NCBI RefSeq assembly: GCF_900182645.1
Contig: NZ_FXTA01000001.1
Location: 1,116,001-1,180,000 of the forward strand
From: Flavobacterium resistens
GTDB lineage: Bacteria > Bacteroidota > Bacteroidia > Flavobacteriales > Flavobacteriaceae
DNA length: 64,000 nucleotides
Reading direction: 5' to 3'
The notes beneath the pieces were generated by a model. It was not told the DNA's origin, ran no database searches, and saw nothing but the letters and a program-made list of their open reading frames with translations. This document shows positions 1-8,816 of this stretch, piece by piece. The translations under genes were made by a program, and so were the position numbers. Numbering within the stretch: the first letter of the stretch is position 1; each line of letters begins with the position of its first letter.

Positions 1-935
1 AAGCACCTGTTACTGTAGCAAACTTTGTGACTTTAGCAGAAGGCAAAAACGAATTTGTAACCAAAGAGTACAAAAAAAATAAGTCTTTTTTTGATGGTTT
101 AAAATTTCACAGAGTTATTGAAAATTTCATGATTCAGTCTGGAGATCCTGAAGGAACTGGTTCAGGTGATACTGGATATAAATTTAAAGACGAAATTACC
201 GATTTGAAATTTGACAAACCGGGAGTTTTAGCAATGGCAAACAACGGTCCTGGAACAAACAGCAGCCAATTTTTTATTACGCATGTTGAAACGCCTTGGT
301 TAGAAGGAAAACACACTATTTTTGGTCACGTAGTTGAAAAAGGACAAGAAGTTGTAAACCAAGTAAAACAAGATGACACGATTGTAAAAGTTACGATTAT
401 CAGAAATGGAGAAGCGGCAAAGAAATTTGATGCTGTAAAAGTATTCCATGACTATTTTTCAGAAGTTGCAAAAGAGAAAAGCAAATATGCCGGAGTTCAA
501 AAAGAAAAAGTGGCTTATTATGCTTCAATAAAACCAAAAGCAACTAAAACTAACTCAGGTTTAGAGTTTGTTATTACTGAAAAAGGAACTGGTAAAAAAC
601 CAGCGATTGGAACCCAGATTTATATTCATTACGCAGGTTTCCTTGAAGATGGGACTTTATTCGATTCAAGCATCGTTGATGTTAATAAAGCTTTTGGAAA
701 ATATGATGCTACAAGAGCAGAACAAAACGGTTATCAGCCAATTCCATTTCAGGCAGGCAAAAAAGATGGTTTGATTCCTGGATTTATTGAAGGAATTGAG
801 CAGTTGTCATTTGGAGATAAAGCGGTTCTTTTTATCCCTTCTCATTTGGCTTATGGAGCAACTGGCGCTGGAGGAGTTATTCCACCAAATGCTAACATTA
901 TTTTCGAGATTCAATTGCTAGAAAAACCACAATAA
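1..935 (+). CDS. Peptidylprolyl isomerase, cyclophilin-FKBP fusion (5' truncated by window edge)
   Basis: This gene runs in from the left edge. The reading frame is open from base 3 (A-P-V-T-V-A-N-F) and matches the cyclophilin start of the next gene, so the GTG at 27 is not the real start. The cyclophilin part shows FHRV, FMIQ, LAMAN, QFFIT and the W-L-x-G-KH-T-IFG segment, all active-site positions of the family. The C-terminal ~120 residues are an FKBP domain (IHYAGFLEDGTLFDSS, then [15 protein letters not shown]). Two unrelated prolyl isomerase folds in one chain suggest a periplasmic folding factor, because the full-length neighbour has a signal peptide. It ends 33 bp before that paralogue in the same direction, so the two are probably co-transcribed. 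The missing N-terminus prevents checking for a signal peptide here. Confidence 0.9.
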   Translation, partial: APVTVANFVTLAEGKNEFVTKEYKKNKSFFDGLKFHRVIENFMIQSGDPEGTGSGDTGYKFKDEITDLKFDKPGVLAMANNGPGTNSSQFFITHVETPWLEGKHTIFGHVVEKGQEVVNQVKQDDTIVKVTIIRNGEAAKKFDAVKVFHDYFSEVAKEKSKYAGVQKEKVAYYASIKPKATKTNSGLEFVITEKGTGKKPAIGTQIYIHYAGFLEDGTLFDSSIVDVNKAFGKYDATRAEQNGYQPIPFQAGKKDGLIPGFIEGIEQLSFGDKAVLFIPSHLAYGATGAGGVIPPNANIIFEIQLLEKPQ

Positions 936-968
936 TAAATTATTTCATAGACTTAAATTCGAAACAAA

Positions 969-2159
969 ATGAAATTTAAATTTCTATTATTATTCTGTTT
1001 GGCAGTAGTAAGTTTACAAGCACAAACAACAAAAAAACCAGCTGCAAAACCAAAGGCCGCAACAACAAAAACAACTCCGGCAAAAGCAGCTGCGACAAAA
1101 GCGGCTCCGGCCAAAACAGCAGCTACAAAAACGGTTACACCTGCAAATCCTAATGAGGGTATTTTTGCAACGATCTCAACTTCAAAAGGTGATATTGTTG
1201 TTGTATTAGAATATGTAAAAGCTCCTGTTACAGTTGCTAATTTTATTTCTTTGGCAGAAGGAAATAATCCAAATGTTAAAGTAGAAAAACTAAAAGGAAA
1301 ACCATTTTATGATGGCTTGAAATTTCACAGAGTTATTAATGATTTCATGATTCAGGGTGGAGATCCAGACGGAAATGGTTCTGGAGGTCCGGGCTATTCC
1401 TTTAAAGATGAATTTACTGAAGAATTAAAATTTGACAAAGGTGGTATTTTAGCAATGGCAAATTCTGGGCCGGCAACTAACGGAAGCCAATTTTTCATTA
1501 CACATAAAGATACTCCTTGGTTAAATGGAAAACACACTATTTTTGGTCATGTCGTTTCAGGAATGGACAATGTAAATAAAATTGTTCAGAATGATATCAT
1601 GACAAAAATTACAATTACACGCAAAGGCGACGCTGCTAAAAAGTTTGATGCTGTGAAAATTTTGGCTGATGATGTTAAAAAAGAAGAGGCAAAAAAACTT
1701 GAAGCACAAAAAGTAGTTGCACAAAAAGCAGCTTATTTTGCAGCAACTAAAGCTAAAGCAACTACAACTGCATCTGGCTTAAAATATGTGATTACACAAA
1801 AAGGAACTGGCGTAAAAGGCGCTGAAGGGTCAACAATTTATTTTCACTATGCGGGTTATTTTGAAGACGGAAATCTTTTTGATAGCAGTATGGCAACGGT
1901 TGCAAAAGCGTATGGAAAATATGATGCAAACAGAGATGCAGCAGGAGGATACAAAGCTTTTCCTTTTACAGTTGGCAAAAAAGACGGCATGATTCCGGGA
2001 TTTATTGAAGCTTTAGATATGATGACAGACGGAGAAAAAGCAATTTTCTTCCTTCCTTCAAATTTAGCTTATGGAGAAAAAGGTGCTGGTGGTGTGATTC
2101 CTCCAAATGCAACTTTAATTTTCGAAATTGAAACTTATAAAAATCAGCCGGTCAAATAA
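969..2159 (+). CDS. Exported peptidylprolyl isomerase, cyclophilin-FKBP fusion
   Basis: The protein is 396 residues. Residues 1-19 form a signal peptide ending LQAQ. Residues 20-60 are a low-complexity Lys/Ala/Thr/Pro linker. Residues ~65-225 are a cyclophilin domain ([41 protein letters not shown]). A charged helical linker follows, and residues ~275-393 are an FKBP domain ([33 protein letters not shown]). It should catalyse cis-trans prolyl isomerisation of exported proteins in the periplasm. It is a tandem duplicate of the preceding gene, with aligned domains and many identical motifs. A terminator follows at once, so the pair forms one unit. The family call is firm; its clients are unknown. 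Confidence 0.92.
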   Translation: MKFKFLLLFCLAVVSLQAQTTKKPAAKPKAATTKTTPAKAAATKAAPAKTAATKTVTPANPNEGIFATISTSKGDIVVVLEYVKAPVTVANFISLAEGNNPNVKVEKLKGKPFYDGLKFHRVINDFMIQGGDPDGNGSGGPGYSFKDEFTEELKFDKGGILAMANSGPATNGSQFFITHKDTPWLNGKHTIFGHVVSGMDNVNKIVQNDIMTKITITRKGDAAKKFDAVKILADDVKKEEAKKLEAQKVVAQKAAYFAATKAKATTTASGLKYVITQKGTGVKGAEGSTIYFHYAGYFEDGNLFDSSMATVAKAYGKYDANRDAAGGYKAFPFTVGKKDGMIPGFIEALDMMTDGEKAIFFLPSNLAYGEKGAGGVIPPNATLIFEIETYKNQPVK

Positions 2160-2185
2160 TTGAACTGAAAGATTTATTAAAATAG

Positions 2186-2220
2186 AAACCATCAAAGCAT
2201 ATGTTTTGATGGTTTTTTTT
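2186..2220 (+). terminator. Intrinsic terminator after the isomerase pair
   Basis: The arms AACCATCAAA and TTTGATGGTT pair around a short GCATATG-type loop and are followed by a run of T, on the + strand just after the stop at 2159. Confidence 0.85.
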
Positions 2221-2316
2221 TATTTAAATCGGTTTTTAATTTTTCTGCTAAATCTGTAATTTACAAATACAAAACTTCTTCCAAACAATAATAAAACTAA
2301 CGTTTAAGGATAATTT

Positions 2317-2349
2317 TTGCTAAATCACAAACAAAATAGCTTACCTTTG
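2317..2349 (+). promoter_or_regulatory. Bacteroidota-type promoter of the EamA transporter
   Basis: TTG at 2317-2319 and TACCTTTG at 2342-2349 fit the -33 TTG / -7 TAnnTTTG pattern with a 22-bp spacer. They lie 30-60 bp before the ATG at 2380. The TTG is in frame with the gene and could be mistaken for a start codon, but it belongs to the promoter. Confidence 0.6.
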
Positions 2350-2379
2350 CCGGCCTTAATTTTAAAACAGGAATTTCAA

Positions 2380-3276
2380 ATGTCACAAAACAATGTATTA
2401 AAAGGAGTTTTTTTAGTTGCTTTAGGAGCTACAACTTACGGAATGCTAGCCACTTTTGTAAAAATGGCTTATTCTGAAGGATATACAACAGCCGAAGTAA
2501 CAACTTCTCAATTCGTTTTGGGAATAATTGGAATTTTGATAATCAATGCATTTCAGAAAATAAAAAATAAAGGAACTGCGGTAAAAGCTTCTTCAAAAAA
2601 CATTTTCAGCCTGATGCTTGCCGGAACTTCATTAGGAATGACAAGTTTGTTTTATTATCTGGCTGTAAAATATATTCCGGTTTCAATTGGGATTGTTTTA
2701 TTGATGCAAACCGTTTGGATGGGCGTTTTACTAGAAATGATTTTAGAAAAAAAACTGCCTTCAAAACAAAAAGTAATCGCTGTTTTTATTGTTCTTATTG
2801 GAACAGCTTTGGCTACAAATCTAATTCATGCTGATTTTCAATTGGACTGGAGAGGAATCGTTTGGGGGATTTTAGCAGCCGCTTCTTTCACTACAACTAT
2901 GTTTACCGCAAATCGTGTTGCAACCGAAATTTCGTCTGCACAACGCAGTTTATATATGCTTTTGGGAGGAGCTGTAATTGTGTTTTCTTTCGCTTTCGCA
3001 ACTCAGACAGGAGCTTTTAATCTCGCTATTTTTATGAAATGGGGAATTGTTTTGTCTTTGTTTGGAACTATCATCCCTCCTATGTTAATGAATGCTGGTT
3101 TCCCTTTAACCGGAATTGGATTAGGAAGTATTGTTTCTGCTCTTGAACTTCCTGTTTCTGTTACAATGGCTTTTGTTCTTTTGAATGAAAAAGTTATTTT
3201 TTTACAATGGGTTGGAATTGTTTTAATCATTTTGGCCATTATTATTATGAATGTAAATTTCAAGGCTAAAAAATAA
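2380..3276 (+). CDS. EamA/DMT family transporter
   Basis: This is a 298-residue integral membrane protein with about ten hydrophobic segments, arranged as two five-helix halves typical of the drug/metabolite transporter superfamily. The first half starts GVFLVALGATTYGMLATFVK. The second half has the familiar end, with a conserved E in SALELPVSVTMAFVLLNEKV followed by a final helix and a basic tail. The ATG at 2380 (MSQNN) was chosen because a longer form would begin inside the promoter and add a non-hydrophobic 21-residue tail. It stands alone, with a terminator before it and the DoxX-like gene 87 bp after it. The substrate cannot be inferred; members export amino acids, purines or other metabolites. 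Confidence 0.88.
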   Translation: MSQNNVLKGVFLVALGATTYGMLATFVKMAYSEGYTTAEVTTSQFVLGIIGILIINAFQKIKNKGTAVKASSKNIFSLMLAGTSLGMTSLFYYLAVKYIPVSIGIVLLMQTVWMGVLLEMILEKKLPSKQKVIAVFIVLIGTALATNLIHADFQLDWRGIVWGILAAASFTTTMFTANRVATEISSAQRSLYMLLGGAVIVFSFAFATQTGAFNLAIFMKWGIVLSLFGTIIPPMLMNAGFPLTGIGLGSIVSALELPVSVTMAFVLLNEKVIFLQWVGIVLIILAIIIMNVNFKAKK

Positions 3277-3363
3277 ACAATTTTGCTGCTCTTTAAAAAA
3301 AAGGGACTTGTAATGCAATAATTGTTAATTTTTTTATAAATTCGTGATATACAACACTATATC

Positions 3364-3720
3364 ATGAAACAACCTTGGCATTTATATTTAATGGCTTTTT
3401 TATATATACTTGCTGGTATCAATCATTTTAGAAATCCTAAAATGTATATCAGGATTATTCCTCCTTTTTTTAAAAACCCCAAATTTATAAATTATTTAAG
3501 TGGAGCTGCCGAAATCATTTTAGGCACACTCCTATTTTTTCCTATTACAAGAACTTTTGCCGCATGGGGAATTATTGCATTGTTAATTGCTATATTTCCT
3601 GCTAATTTGTACATGTATCAAAATAAAAAAGCAAGTTTTAATTTACCAAGATGGATTTTATTTGTACGTTTGCCCTTACAAATTGTTTTGATTTTTTGGG
3701 CATACCAATATACCCTTTAA
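3364..3720 (+). CDS. DoxX-like small membrane protein
   Basis: This 118-residue protein has four predicted membrane helices. The opening WHLYLMAFLYILAGINHFRNP and the central LSGAAEIILGTLLFFP are characteristic of the DoxX/DoxD-like family of small Bacteroidota membrane proteins. The biochemical role is not established; relatives have been linked to quinone or thiosulfate oxidation and to oxidative stress. It precedes aqpZ by 34 bp and the GlsB-like gene follows, so the three likely form one operon of small membrane proteins ended by the terminator at 4791-4830. Confidence 0.75.
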   Translation: MKQPWHLYLMAFLYILAGINHFRNPKMYIRIIPPFFKNPKFINYLSGAAEIILGTLLFFPITRTFAAWGIIALLIAIFPANLYMYQNKKASFNLPRWILFVRLPLQIVLIFWAYQYTL

Positions 3721-3754
3721 CAATCACAATCTATTAATTTAAAATTACTTAATT

Positions 3755-4462
3755 ATGAAAAAATTATTTGCAGAGTTTTTTGGAACTTTTTGGTTAGTTT
3801 TTGGAGGTTGCGGAAGCGCTATTTTTGCTGCAGGAATTCCAGATTTAGGAATTGGATTTGCTGGCGTAGCTTTAGCTTTTGGTTTAACGGTTTTAACAAT
3901 GGCATATGCTGTTGGTCATATTTCCGGTGGACATTTTAATCCAGCAGTTTCATTCGGATTATGGGCTGGCGGAAGATTTTCAGCAAAAGATCTTATTCCT
4001 TACATTATCGCACAGTGTATTGGAGCAATTGCTGCAGCAGGAACTTTATACACAATCGCTTCTGGAAAAGCCGGTTTTGTGATTGACAATACAAAAGCTG
4101 GTGCATTTGCATCAAACGGTTTTGGAGCATTTTCTCCTGATGGATATTCTTTTCAGGCCGCTTTTATTGCCGAATTTGTATTGACTTTATTTTTCCTTTT
4201 AGTGATTTTAGGAGCAACAGACAAATTCGCAAACGGAAGATTTGCCGGAATCGCAATTGGGTTGGCTTTAACTTTAATTCATTTAATCAGTATTCCAATC
4301 ACCAATACTTCAGTTAACCCTGCAAGATCTTTATCTCAGGCCATTTTTGTTGGAGGTGAACCTTTATCTCAAGTTTGGCTATTTTGGGTGGCACCAATAT
4401 TAGGTGCAGTTGTAGCTGGGTTTATCTATAAAACTTTGCTGCAAAATCATGATGAAGCTTAA
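3755..4462 (+). CDS. aqpZ: Aquaporin Z, water channel
   Basis: This is a 235-residue MIP-family channel with six membrane helices and both signature half-helices: HFNPAVSFG near residue 65 and NPARSLSQ near residue 187. The helix-5 segment [19 protein letters not shown] places a His and the selectivity-filter Arg as in water-selective AqpZ rather than glycerol facilitators. The N-terminus [20 protein letters not shown] is the standard AqpZ beginning, which supports the start. It should mediate osmotic water flow across the inner membrane. It lies in the middle of a three-gene operon with a DoxX-like and a GlsB-like protein. Confidence 0.95.
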   Translation: MKKLFAEFFGTFWLVFGGCGSAIFAAGIPDLGIGFAGVALAFGLTVLTMAYAVGHISGGHFNPAVSFGLWAGGRFSAKDLIPYIIAQCIGAIAAAGTLYTIASGKAGFVIDNTKAGAFASNGFGAFSPDGYSFQAAFIAEFVLTLFFLLVILGATDKFANGRFAGIAIGLALTLIHLISIPITNTSVNPARSLSQAIFVGGEPLSQVWLFWVAPILGAVVAGFIYKTLLQNHDEA

Positions 4463-4502
4463 TCCCCAAAATAAATCAAACATAAACTAAAAACATTCAA
4501 TT

Positions 4503-4745
4503 ATGGAATTTTTATATTTCTTACTTATAGGAGCAATTTCTGGATGGCTAGCTGGTCAAATATGGAAAGGTGCAGGATTTGGTTTAATTGGTAATATTAT
4601 CGTCGGAATCATTGGCGGTTTTATTGGCGGATGGATTGCTGGAAAATTCGGAATTGGAGGCGGCGATCTTCTTTGGCAGATTCTTATTTCTGTTGGAGGT
4701 GCGTGGGTTTTACTTTTTATTATCAGCCTGATTAAAAAAGCTTAA
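4503..4745 (+). CDS. GlsB/YeaQ/YmgE family stress membrane protein
   Basis: This 80-residue protein has three glycine-rich hydrophobic helices. The motifs ISGWLAGQIWKGAGFGLIGN and IVGIIGGFIGGWIAGKFG are diagnostic of the transglycosylase-associated (YeaQ/YmgE/GlsB) family. Members are stress-induced inner-membrane proteins of unknown mechanism. Its position 40 bp behind aqpZ points to an osmotic or envelope stress operon. Confidence 0.88.
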   Translation: MEFLYFLLIGAISGWLAGQIWKGAGFGLIGNIIVGIIGGFIGGWIAGKFGIGGGDLLWQILISVGGAWVLLFIISLIKKA

Positions 4746-4790
4746 ACCAAATACATCAAAATAAATTAGTTACCTAATAAATATATTAAA

Positions 4791-4830
4791 GAGAAAAAAG
4801 AAGTTTCAATAATCTTTTTTCTCTTTTTTT
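4791..4830 (+). terminator. Intrinsic terminator after the aqpZ operon
   Basis: GAGAAAAAAG and CTTTTTTCTC pair around a short loop and are followed by nine T. Confidence 0.8.
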
Positions 4831-4887
4831 TTATTTTAAATAATTCAACAGATTAGAAGTTAAAATACATATTTCTCATAATTTATA

Positions 4888-4916
4888 TTGTCATTCCATC
4901 AATTTTATTACATTTG
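4888..4916 (+). promoter_or_regulatory. Promoter of the sterol-desaturase-family gene
   Basis: TTG at 4888-4890 and TACATTTG at 4909-4916, with an 18-bp spacer, match the Bacteroidota -33/-7 consensus closely. They lie just before the start at 4937. Confidence 0.75.
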
Positions 4917-4936
4917 AGCACATACACTATTGAATT

Positions 4937-5764
4937 ATGAATGACATTATTACCTACTTCAGTACAATTCCTTCTTCACACAGAAGTTTAATTTTGGTTG
5001 GAGGAATAACTCTTTTTTGGCTAATCGAAAATACTTTTCCGCTCTTTCAGATGCAGTACAAAAAATGGCATCATGCAGGAATCAACATATTCTTTACACT
5101 TACAACAATAATTGTCAACTTCGTTTTGGCTTTTATCTTAATCAAAACTGCAGCCTGGACTACTGAAAATCATTTTGGAATCCTGGAATGGCTTCCTGAA
5201 ATCCCAATTTGGCTTTATACTATCATAGGCTTGCTTTTACTGGATCTGATTGGTGCTTATCTAGCACATTTCGTGCAGCATAAAATAAAATTTTTATGGC
5301 GTTTTCATCTTATTCATCATACAGATACCTGGATTGATACAACTACGGCTAACAGGCATCATCCTGGCGAAAGTGTCATTCGTTTTATCTTTACAACTTT
5401 AGGGGTATTAATTGTTGGAAGTCCAATGTGGATGGTTTTTCTATACCAATCATTATCCGTTATTGGTTCACAATTCAATCATGCCAATATTTCGCTACCA
5501 AAAAAGCTGGATGTTTTTTTAAGTTACCTAATTGTTTCTCCAAATATGCATAAAGTTCATCATCATTATATGCTTCCTTACACAGACAGTAATTACGGGA
5601 ATATATTTTCAGTTTGGGACCGTCTTTTTGGAACATTTACGACCTTACCAAAAGAAGAATTAATTTATGGAGTTGACACGCATATGAAGCCCGAAGAACA
5701 TAACAAATTAGCAAATTTGTTGCAAATTCCGTTTCAAAAATCAAGATCAGCAAAAAACAGTTAA
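4937..5764 (+). CDS. Sterol desaturase / fatty acid hydroxylase family membrane enzyme
   Basis: This is a 275-residue integral membrane protein. After three to four hydrophobic segments it carries the His clusters that bind a di-iron centre: HFVQHK, then HLIHH, then NRHH, and later HKVHHHY. Family members use O2 and di-iron chemistry to hydroxylate or desaturate lipids such as sterols, carotenoids or fatty acids. The C-terminal YGNIFSVWDRLFGTF segment is also typical. The gene has its own strong promoter and no co-directional operon partner, so the substrate is open; hydroxylation of a membrane lipid is the best inference. Confidence 0.88.
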   Translation: MNDIITYFSTIPSSHRSLILVGGITLFWLIENTFPLFQMQYKKWHHAGINIFFTLTTIIVNFVLAFILIKTAAWTTENHFGILEWLPEIPIWLYTIIGLLLLDLIGAYLAHFVQHKIKFLWRFHLIHHTDTWIDTTTANRHHPGESVIRFIFTTLGVLIVGSPMWMVFLYQSLSVIGSQFNHANISLPKKLDVFLSYLIVSPNMHKVHHHYMLPYTDSNYGNIFSVWDRLFGTFTTLPKEELIYGVDTHMKPEEHNKLANLLQIPFQKSRSAKNS

Positions 5765-5883
5765 AATCAATAAAAAAAAATAGTTCAGCGTACCAACTAA
5801 TTATTTTTTTTATTAATATTGATATATAAAATGAAAATCAATCTATTAATCATTAACCTCTATTTTGAATTAATTTTCACGAG

Positions 5884-6162
5884 ATGAAAAAGAGTAGCCG
5901 CAAAGAATTGAATTGGGAACAAACAGAAAGACTTGTTTCGTTAGCTTTAGAAGAAAAAAATCCATTTGAAATCATAAAAAAAGAATTTGGATTAGCAGAA
6001 AAGGAAGTTCTGGAAATCATGAAAAAGAAGATGCCTGTAGAAAAATTTGAAATGTGGAAAAAAAAGGCAATTGCAAATAAGCCAAAACCAAAGCCAGTCA
6101 AAATTGACGACTTCGATGAGGATTTGGATGGAAAATATTACATAAAGAACAAACTAGATTAA
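5884..6162 (+). CDS. DUF2805 / TIGR03643 family small protein
   Basis: This 92-residue basic protein starts with a ~70-residue helical domain (LNWEQTERLVSLALEEKNPFEIIKKEFGLAEKEVLEIMKK) with a helix-turn-helix look, followed by a Lys/Pro-rich tail. It matches my memory of the DUF2805 (TIGR03643) family, found widely in Bacteroidota and Proteobacteria and without known function. A clear terminator follows immediately, so it appears monocistronic. A DNA-binding role is possible from the fold impression but unproven. Confidence 0.8.
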   Translation: MKKSSRKELNWEQTERLVSLALEEKNPFEIIKKEFGLAEKEVLEIMKKKMPVEKFEMWKKKAIANKPKPKPVKIDDFDEDLDGKYYIKNKLD

Positions 6163-6167
6163 GATAA

Positions 6168-6195
6168 AACTCCTGAATTTCAGGAGTTTTTTTTT
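6168..6195 (+). terminator. Intrinsic terminator after the DUF2805 gene
   Basis: AACTCCTGAA and TTCAGGAGTT form a near-loopless hairpin followed by a T run. Confidence 0.88.
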
Positions 6196-6262
6196 ATATT
6201 TATATAAAAGTGTAACAATTTGATAATTTAGAAGTCAAATACACATAACTAAACGCGAACAA

Positions 6263-8122
6263 ATGAGAAAAATAATTTACACTTTAGCTCTTGCTGTAAC
6301 ATTTTGGAGCTGTAAAACAGGAAGCACATCGGGAGATGCAAAAAGCAAAACTGTAGATGTTAACATCAATCTTGTAGATGTTAAAGATGATAAAGTCCTT
6401 GTGACTGTTACACCTCCGGCAATTAAAACGGATGAAGTAATTTACAGTATTCCAAAAACAGTTCCTGGAACTTATTCTACAGATAATTACGGTAAATATT
6501 CAGATGGTTTTAAAGCTTTTGATACTAAAGGAAATGAGTTAACTGTAAAAAGAATTGATGATAATTCATGGTCAATTTCTAATGCAAAAACGCTTAAAAA
6601 AATCACTTATTTAGTTGGAGATACTTTCGATACTGAAAAAGGAACTGGTTTTGGAAATGATGATGTATTTTCTCCAGCTGGAACTAACATTAACGCCGGA
6701 GTAAATTTTATGGTTAATACACACGGTTTTGTTGGTTATTTTCAGGACAAATTAGATGTGCCGTACAAAGTTACGATTACGCATCCTGAAACGCTTTGGG
6801 GAGCAACTTCAATGACTGACGAAGATGCAAGTAAAACAAGCGACGTTTTTACAACTTCTCGTTATGCAATTTTGGTTGAAAATCCGATTATGTATTCTAA
6901 ACCTGATTACACGACATTCAACGTTAACGGAATGGATATTTTGATTGCTGTTTATTCTCCAACTGGAAAATTTACTGCAGAAAGCATTACGCCGGAAATG
7001 AAAACGATGATGACCGCGCAGAAAAACTTTTTAGGAAAAATCAACTCGACTAAAAAATACACTGTTATATTGTATTTATCAAGCTTGGCAAAAGATGATG
7101 CGCACGGTTTTGGAGCTTTAGAGCATCCAACAGTAACAACTGTTGTTTTACCAGAATCAATGCCAAAAGAGAAATTGGTTGAATCAATGAAAGATGTAGT
7201 TTCTCATGAGTTTTTCCATATTGTAACTCCATTGACAATTCACTCAAAAGAAATTCAGTATTTTGATTACAATGCACCAAAAATGTCAGAGCATTTATGG
7301 ATGTATGAAGGTGTTACTGAATATTTTGCAAATCTTTTCCAAATCAATCAAGGTTTAATTGATGAAGCTGAATTTTACACTAGAATCGCTGATAAAATTG
7401 AACAGGCAAAAGGCTTAAATGATACGATGTCGTTTACCGTAATGAGTAAAAATGTTTTAGAGCAGCCATATAAAGACCAATATTTGAATGTTTATCAAAA
7501 AGGTGCTTTGATTGGTATGTGTATCGATATTATTATTAGAGAAAAAAGCAATGGCGAGAGAGGAATTCTTGATTTGATGCATAAATTATCAAACGAATAT
7601 GGTATTGAAAAACCATTTAATGATGATGAACTTTTTGCTAAAATCACACAATTGACTTATCCTGAAGTTGGTGAATTCTTAAATAAATATGTAGCCGGAA
7701 CAACTCCAATTCCTTATGATGTTTATTTAGCAAAAGTTGGAGTAACTAAATCAACTGAGAAAAAAGCGAGTCCAGTATTCTTAAAAGGACAAACTCCTTA
7801 TATTTCTGTTGACAAACAAACAAAAGAAATTGCCGTTCGTTCTGATATTGAACCAAATGCGTTTTTCAAAAACCTTAATTTAAAAGGTGGCGATATTTTG
7901 GTTTCTATAAACGACAAACCTTACTCTCTTGCGAATATTTATGATTTAATTGGAGAAAGTGAAAACTGGAAAGAAAACGATCCAATTACTGTAAAAATCA
8001 AACGTGCAGGAAAAGAAGAAACTATCAAAGGAACTGTAAAGTTACCTTATGAAGAATCTGAAACTTTTAAAGCTACTGATGCTTCAAAAGACAAACTTAA
8101 AAATGCATGGTTAAAAGGATAA
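6263..8122 (+). CDS. M61 family metallopeptidase lipoprotein with PDZ domain
   Basis: This 619-residue protein has an N-terminal lipoprotein signal with lipobox TFWSC, so it is probably anchored in an envelope membrane. Residues ~30-190 form the N-terminal beta domain of M61 peptidases. The zinc motif HEFFH lies in VVSHEFFHIVTPL, with the downstream glutamate in WMYEGVTEYFA. Residues ~520-600 form a PDZ domain (NLKGGDILVSINDKPY). M61 enzymes are glycyl aminopeptidase-like, and the PDZ domain likely recognises peptide ends. The gene stands alone, and a bidirectional terminator separates it from the convergent gene. Confidence 0.9.
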   Translation: MRKIIYTLALAVTFWSCKTGSTSGDAKSKTVDVNINLVDVKDDKVLVTVTPPAIKTDEVIYSIPKTVPGTYSTDNYGKYSDGFKAFDTKGNELTVKRIDDNSWSISNAKTLKKITYLVGDTFDTEKGTGFGNDDVFSPAGTNINAGVNFMVNTHGFVGYFQDKLDVPYKVTITHPETLWGATSMTDEDASKTSDVFTTSRYAILVENPIMYSKPDYTTFNVNGMDILIAVYSPTGKFTAESITPEMKTMMTAQKNFLGKINSTKKYTVILYLSSLAKDDAHGFGALEHPTVTTVVLPESMPKEKLVESMKDVVSHEFFHIVTPLTIHSKEIQYFDYNAPKMSEHLWMYEGVTEYFANLFQINQGLIDEAEFYTRIADKIEQAKGLNDTMSFTVMSKNVLEQPYKDQYLNVYQKGALIGMCIDIIIREKSNGERGILDLMHKLSNEYGIEKPFNDDELFAKITQLTYPEVGEFLNKYVAGTTPIPYDVYLAKVGVTKSTEKKASPVFLKGQTPYISVDKQTKEIAVRSDIEPNAFFKNLNLKGGDILVSINDKPYSLANIYDLIGESENWKENDPITVKIKRAGKEETIKGTVKLPYEESETFKATDASKDKLKNAWLKG

Positions 8123-8140
8123 TTTCTTTTAAGACAAATA

Positions 8141-8171
8141 AAAAAACCGACAAGTGATTGTCGGTTTTTTT
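8141..8171. terminator. Bidirectional terminator
   Basis: AAAACCGACA and TGTCGGTTTT form a stem with A and T runs on both sides, placed between convergent genes ending at 8122 and 8180. Confidence 0.85.
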
Positions 8172-8179
8172 ATTTGTCT

Positions 8180-8623
8180 TTATTTCTTCACCGGAAACTT
8201 CCAGTCAAATTCATCTTTATTATTAATGATTGCGCCAATCTCAAATTTTACAACTTCATCAAATTCGGTTTGAAGAATAAACCAATTGTCTTCATTAAAA
8301 TAATTTTCGAAAGTATCAAAAGTTTCCTGATTGTATTTTGTAATTCCTTTTGCGGCAAAATCTTTCTTTACATCAGCAATTTTTCTTCCGATTATTTTGA
8401 ATCCCAAAACTTCTAAATCATTGCTTGACGCAACTGCATAACCAAATTTCAAATCTTCTTCTTCATAAAATGTTAATCTGATTTTATGCGCATTGTATAC
8501 AAAAATCACATTGTCATCTTCGTCTTTATAGTTTTTATCAGGTTTTCCTAAAACAGCTGTTACGTCATTCTGTTTCATTCCGAAAAGCAATTTGTCAATT
8601 CCTGATTTTAGATTTATTTTCAT
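8180..8623 (-). CDS. Conserved hypothetical protein with SmpA/OmlA-like opening motif
   Basis: I do not recognise a named family. The 147-residue protein is acidic, without signal peptide or membrane segment. Its start (LLFGMKQNDVTAVLGKPDKNYKDEDD) resembles the 'G-M-t-x-x-e-V-x-x-x-L-G-k-P' turn seen in BamE/SmpA and related small domains. A second similar block (VLGFKIIGRKIADVKKDFAAKG) suggests an internal repeat of the same fold. It is probably a soluble cytoplasmic protein. It converges on the M61 gene and is separated from the GH92 gene by a repeat element, so context gives no functional clue. Confidence 0.6.
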   Translation of the reverse strand: MKINLKSGIDKLLFGMKQNDVTAVLGKPDKNYKDEDDNVIFVYNAHKIRLTFYEEEDLKFGYAVASSNDLEVLGFKIIGRKIADVKKDFAAKGITKYNQETFDTFENYFNEDNWFILQTEFDEVVKFEIGAIINNKDEFDWKFPVKK

Positions 8624-8736
8624 ATTGATTGTCTTTATTTGAAGTGCAAATTTCGTGAAGTTTTTTTGTTATTTGCCACGAATTCACGAATTTCTCAAAT
8701 TTTGATATTACTGTGTCTGAACTAAATTAATTTTTA

Positions 8737-8800
8737 TGTCAGGCTGAGCGAAGTCGAAGCCCTTTTCATTTCATCCGCCCTTCGACTTCGCTCAGGGTGA
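8737..8800. repeat. Dispersed inverted repeat, CTGAGCGAAGTCGAAG family, copy 1
   Basis: AGGCTGAGCGAAGTCGAAG faces CTTCGACTTCGCTCAG around a ~24-bp spacer. It can form a strong hairpin between two genes. A second copy lies at 49725-49794. Confidence 0.8.
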
Positions 8801-8816
8801 TAATCAACAGATCATC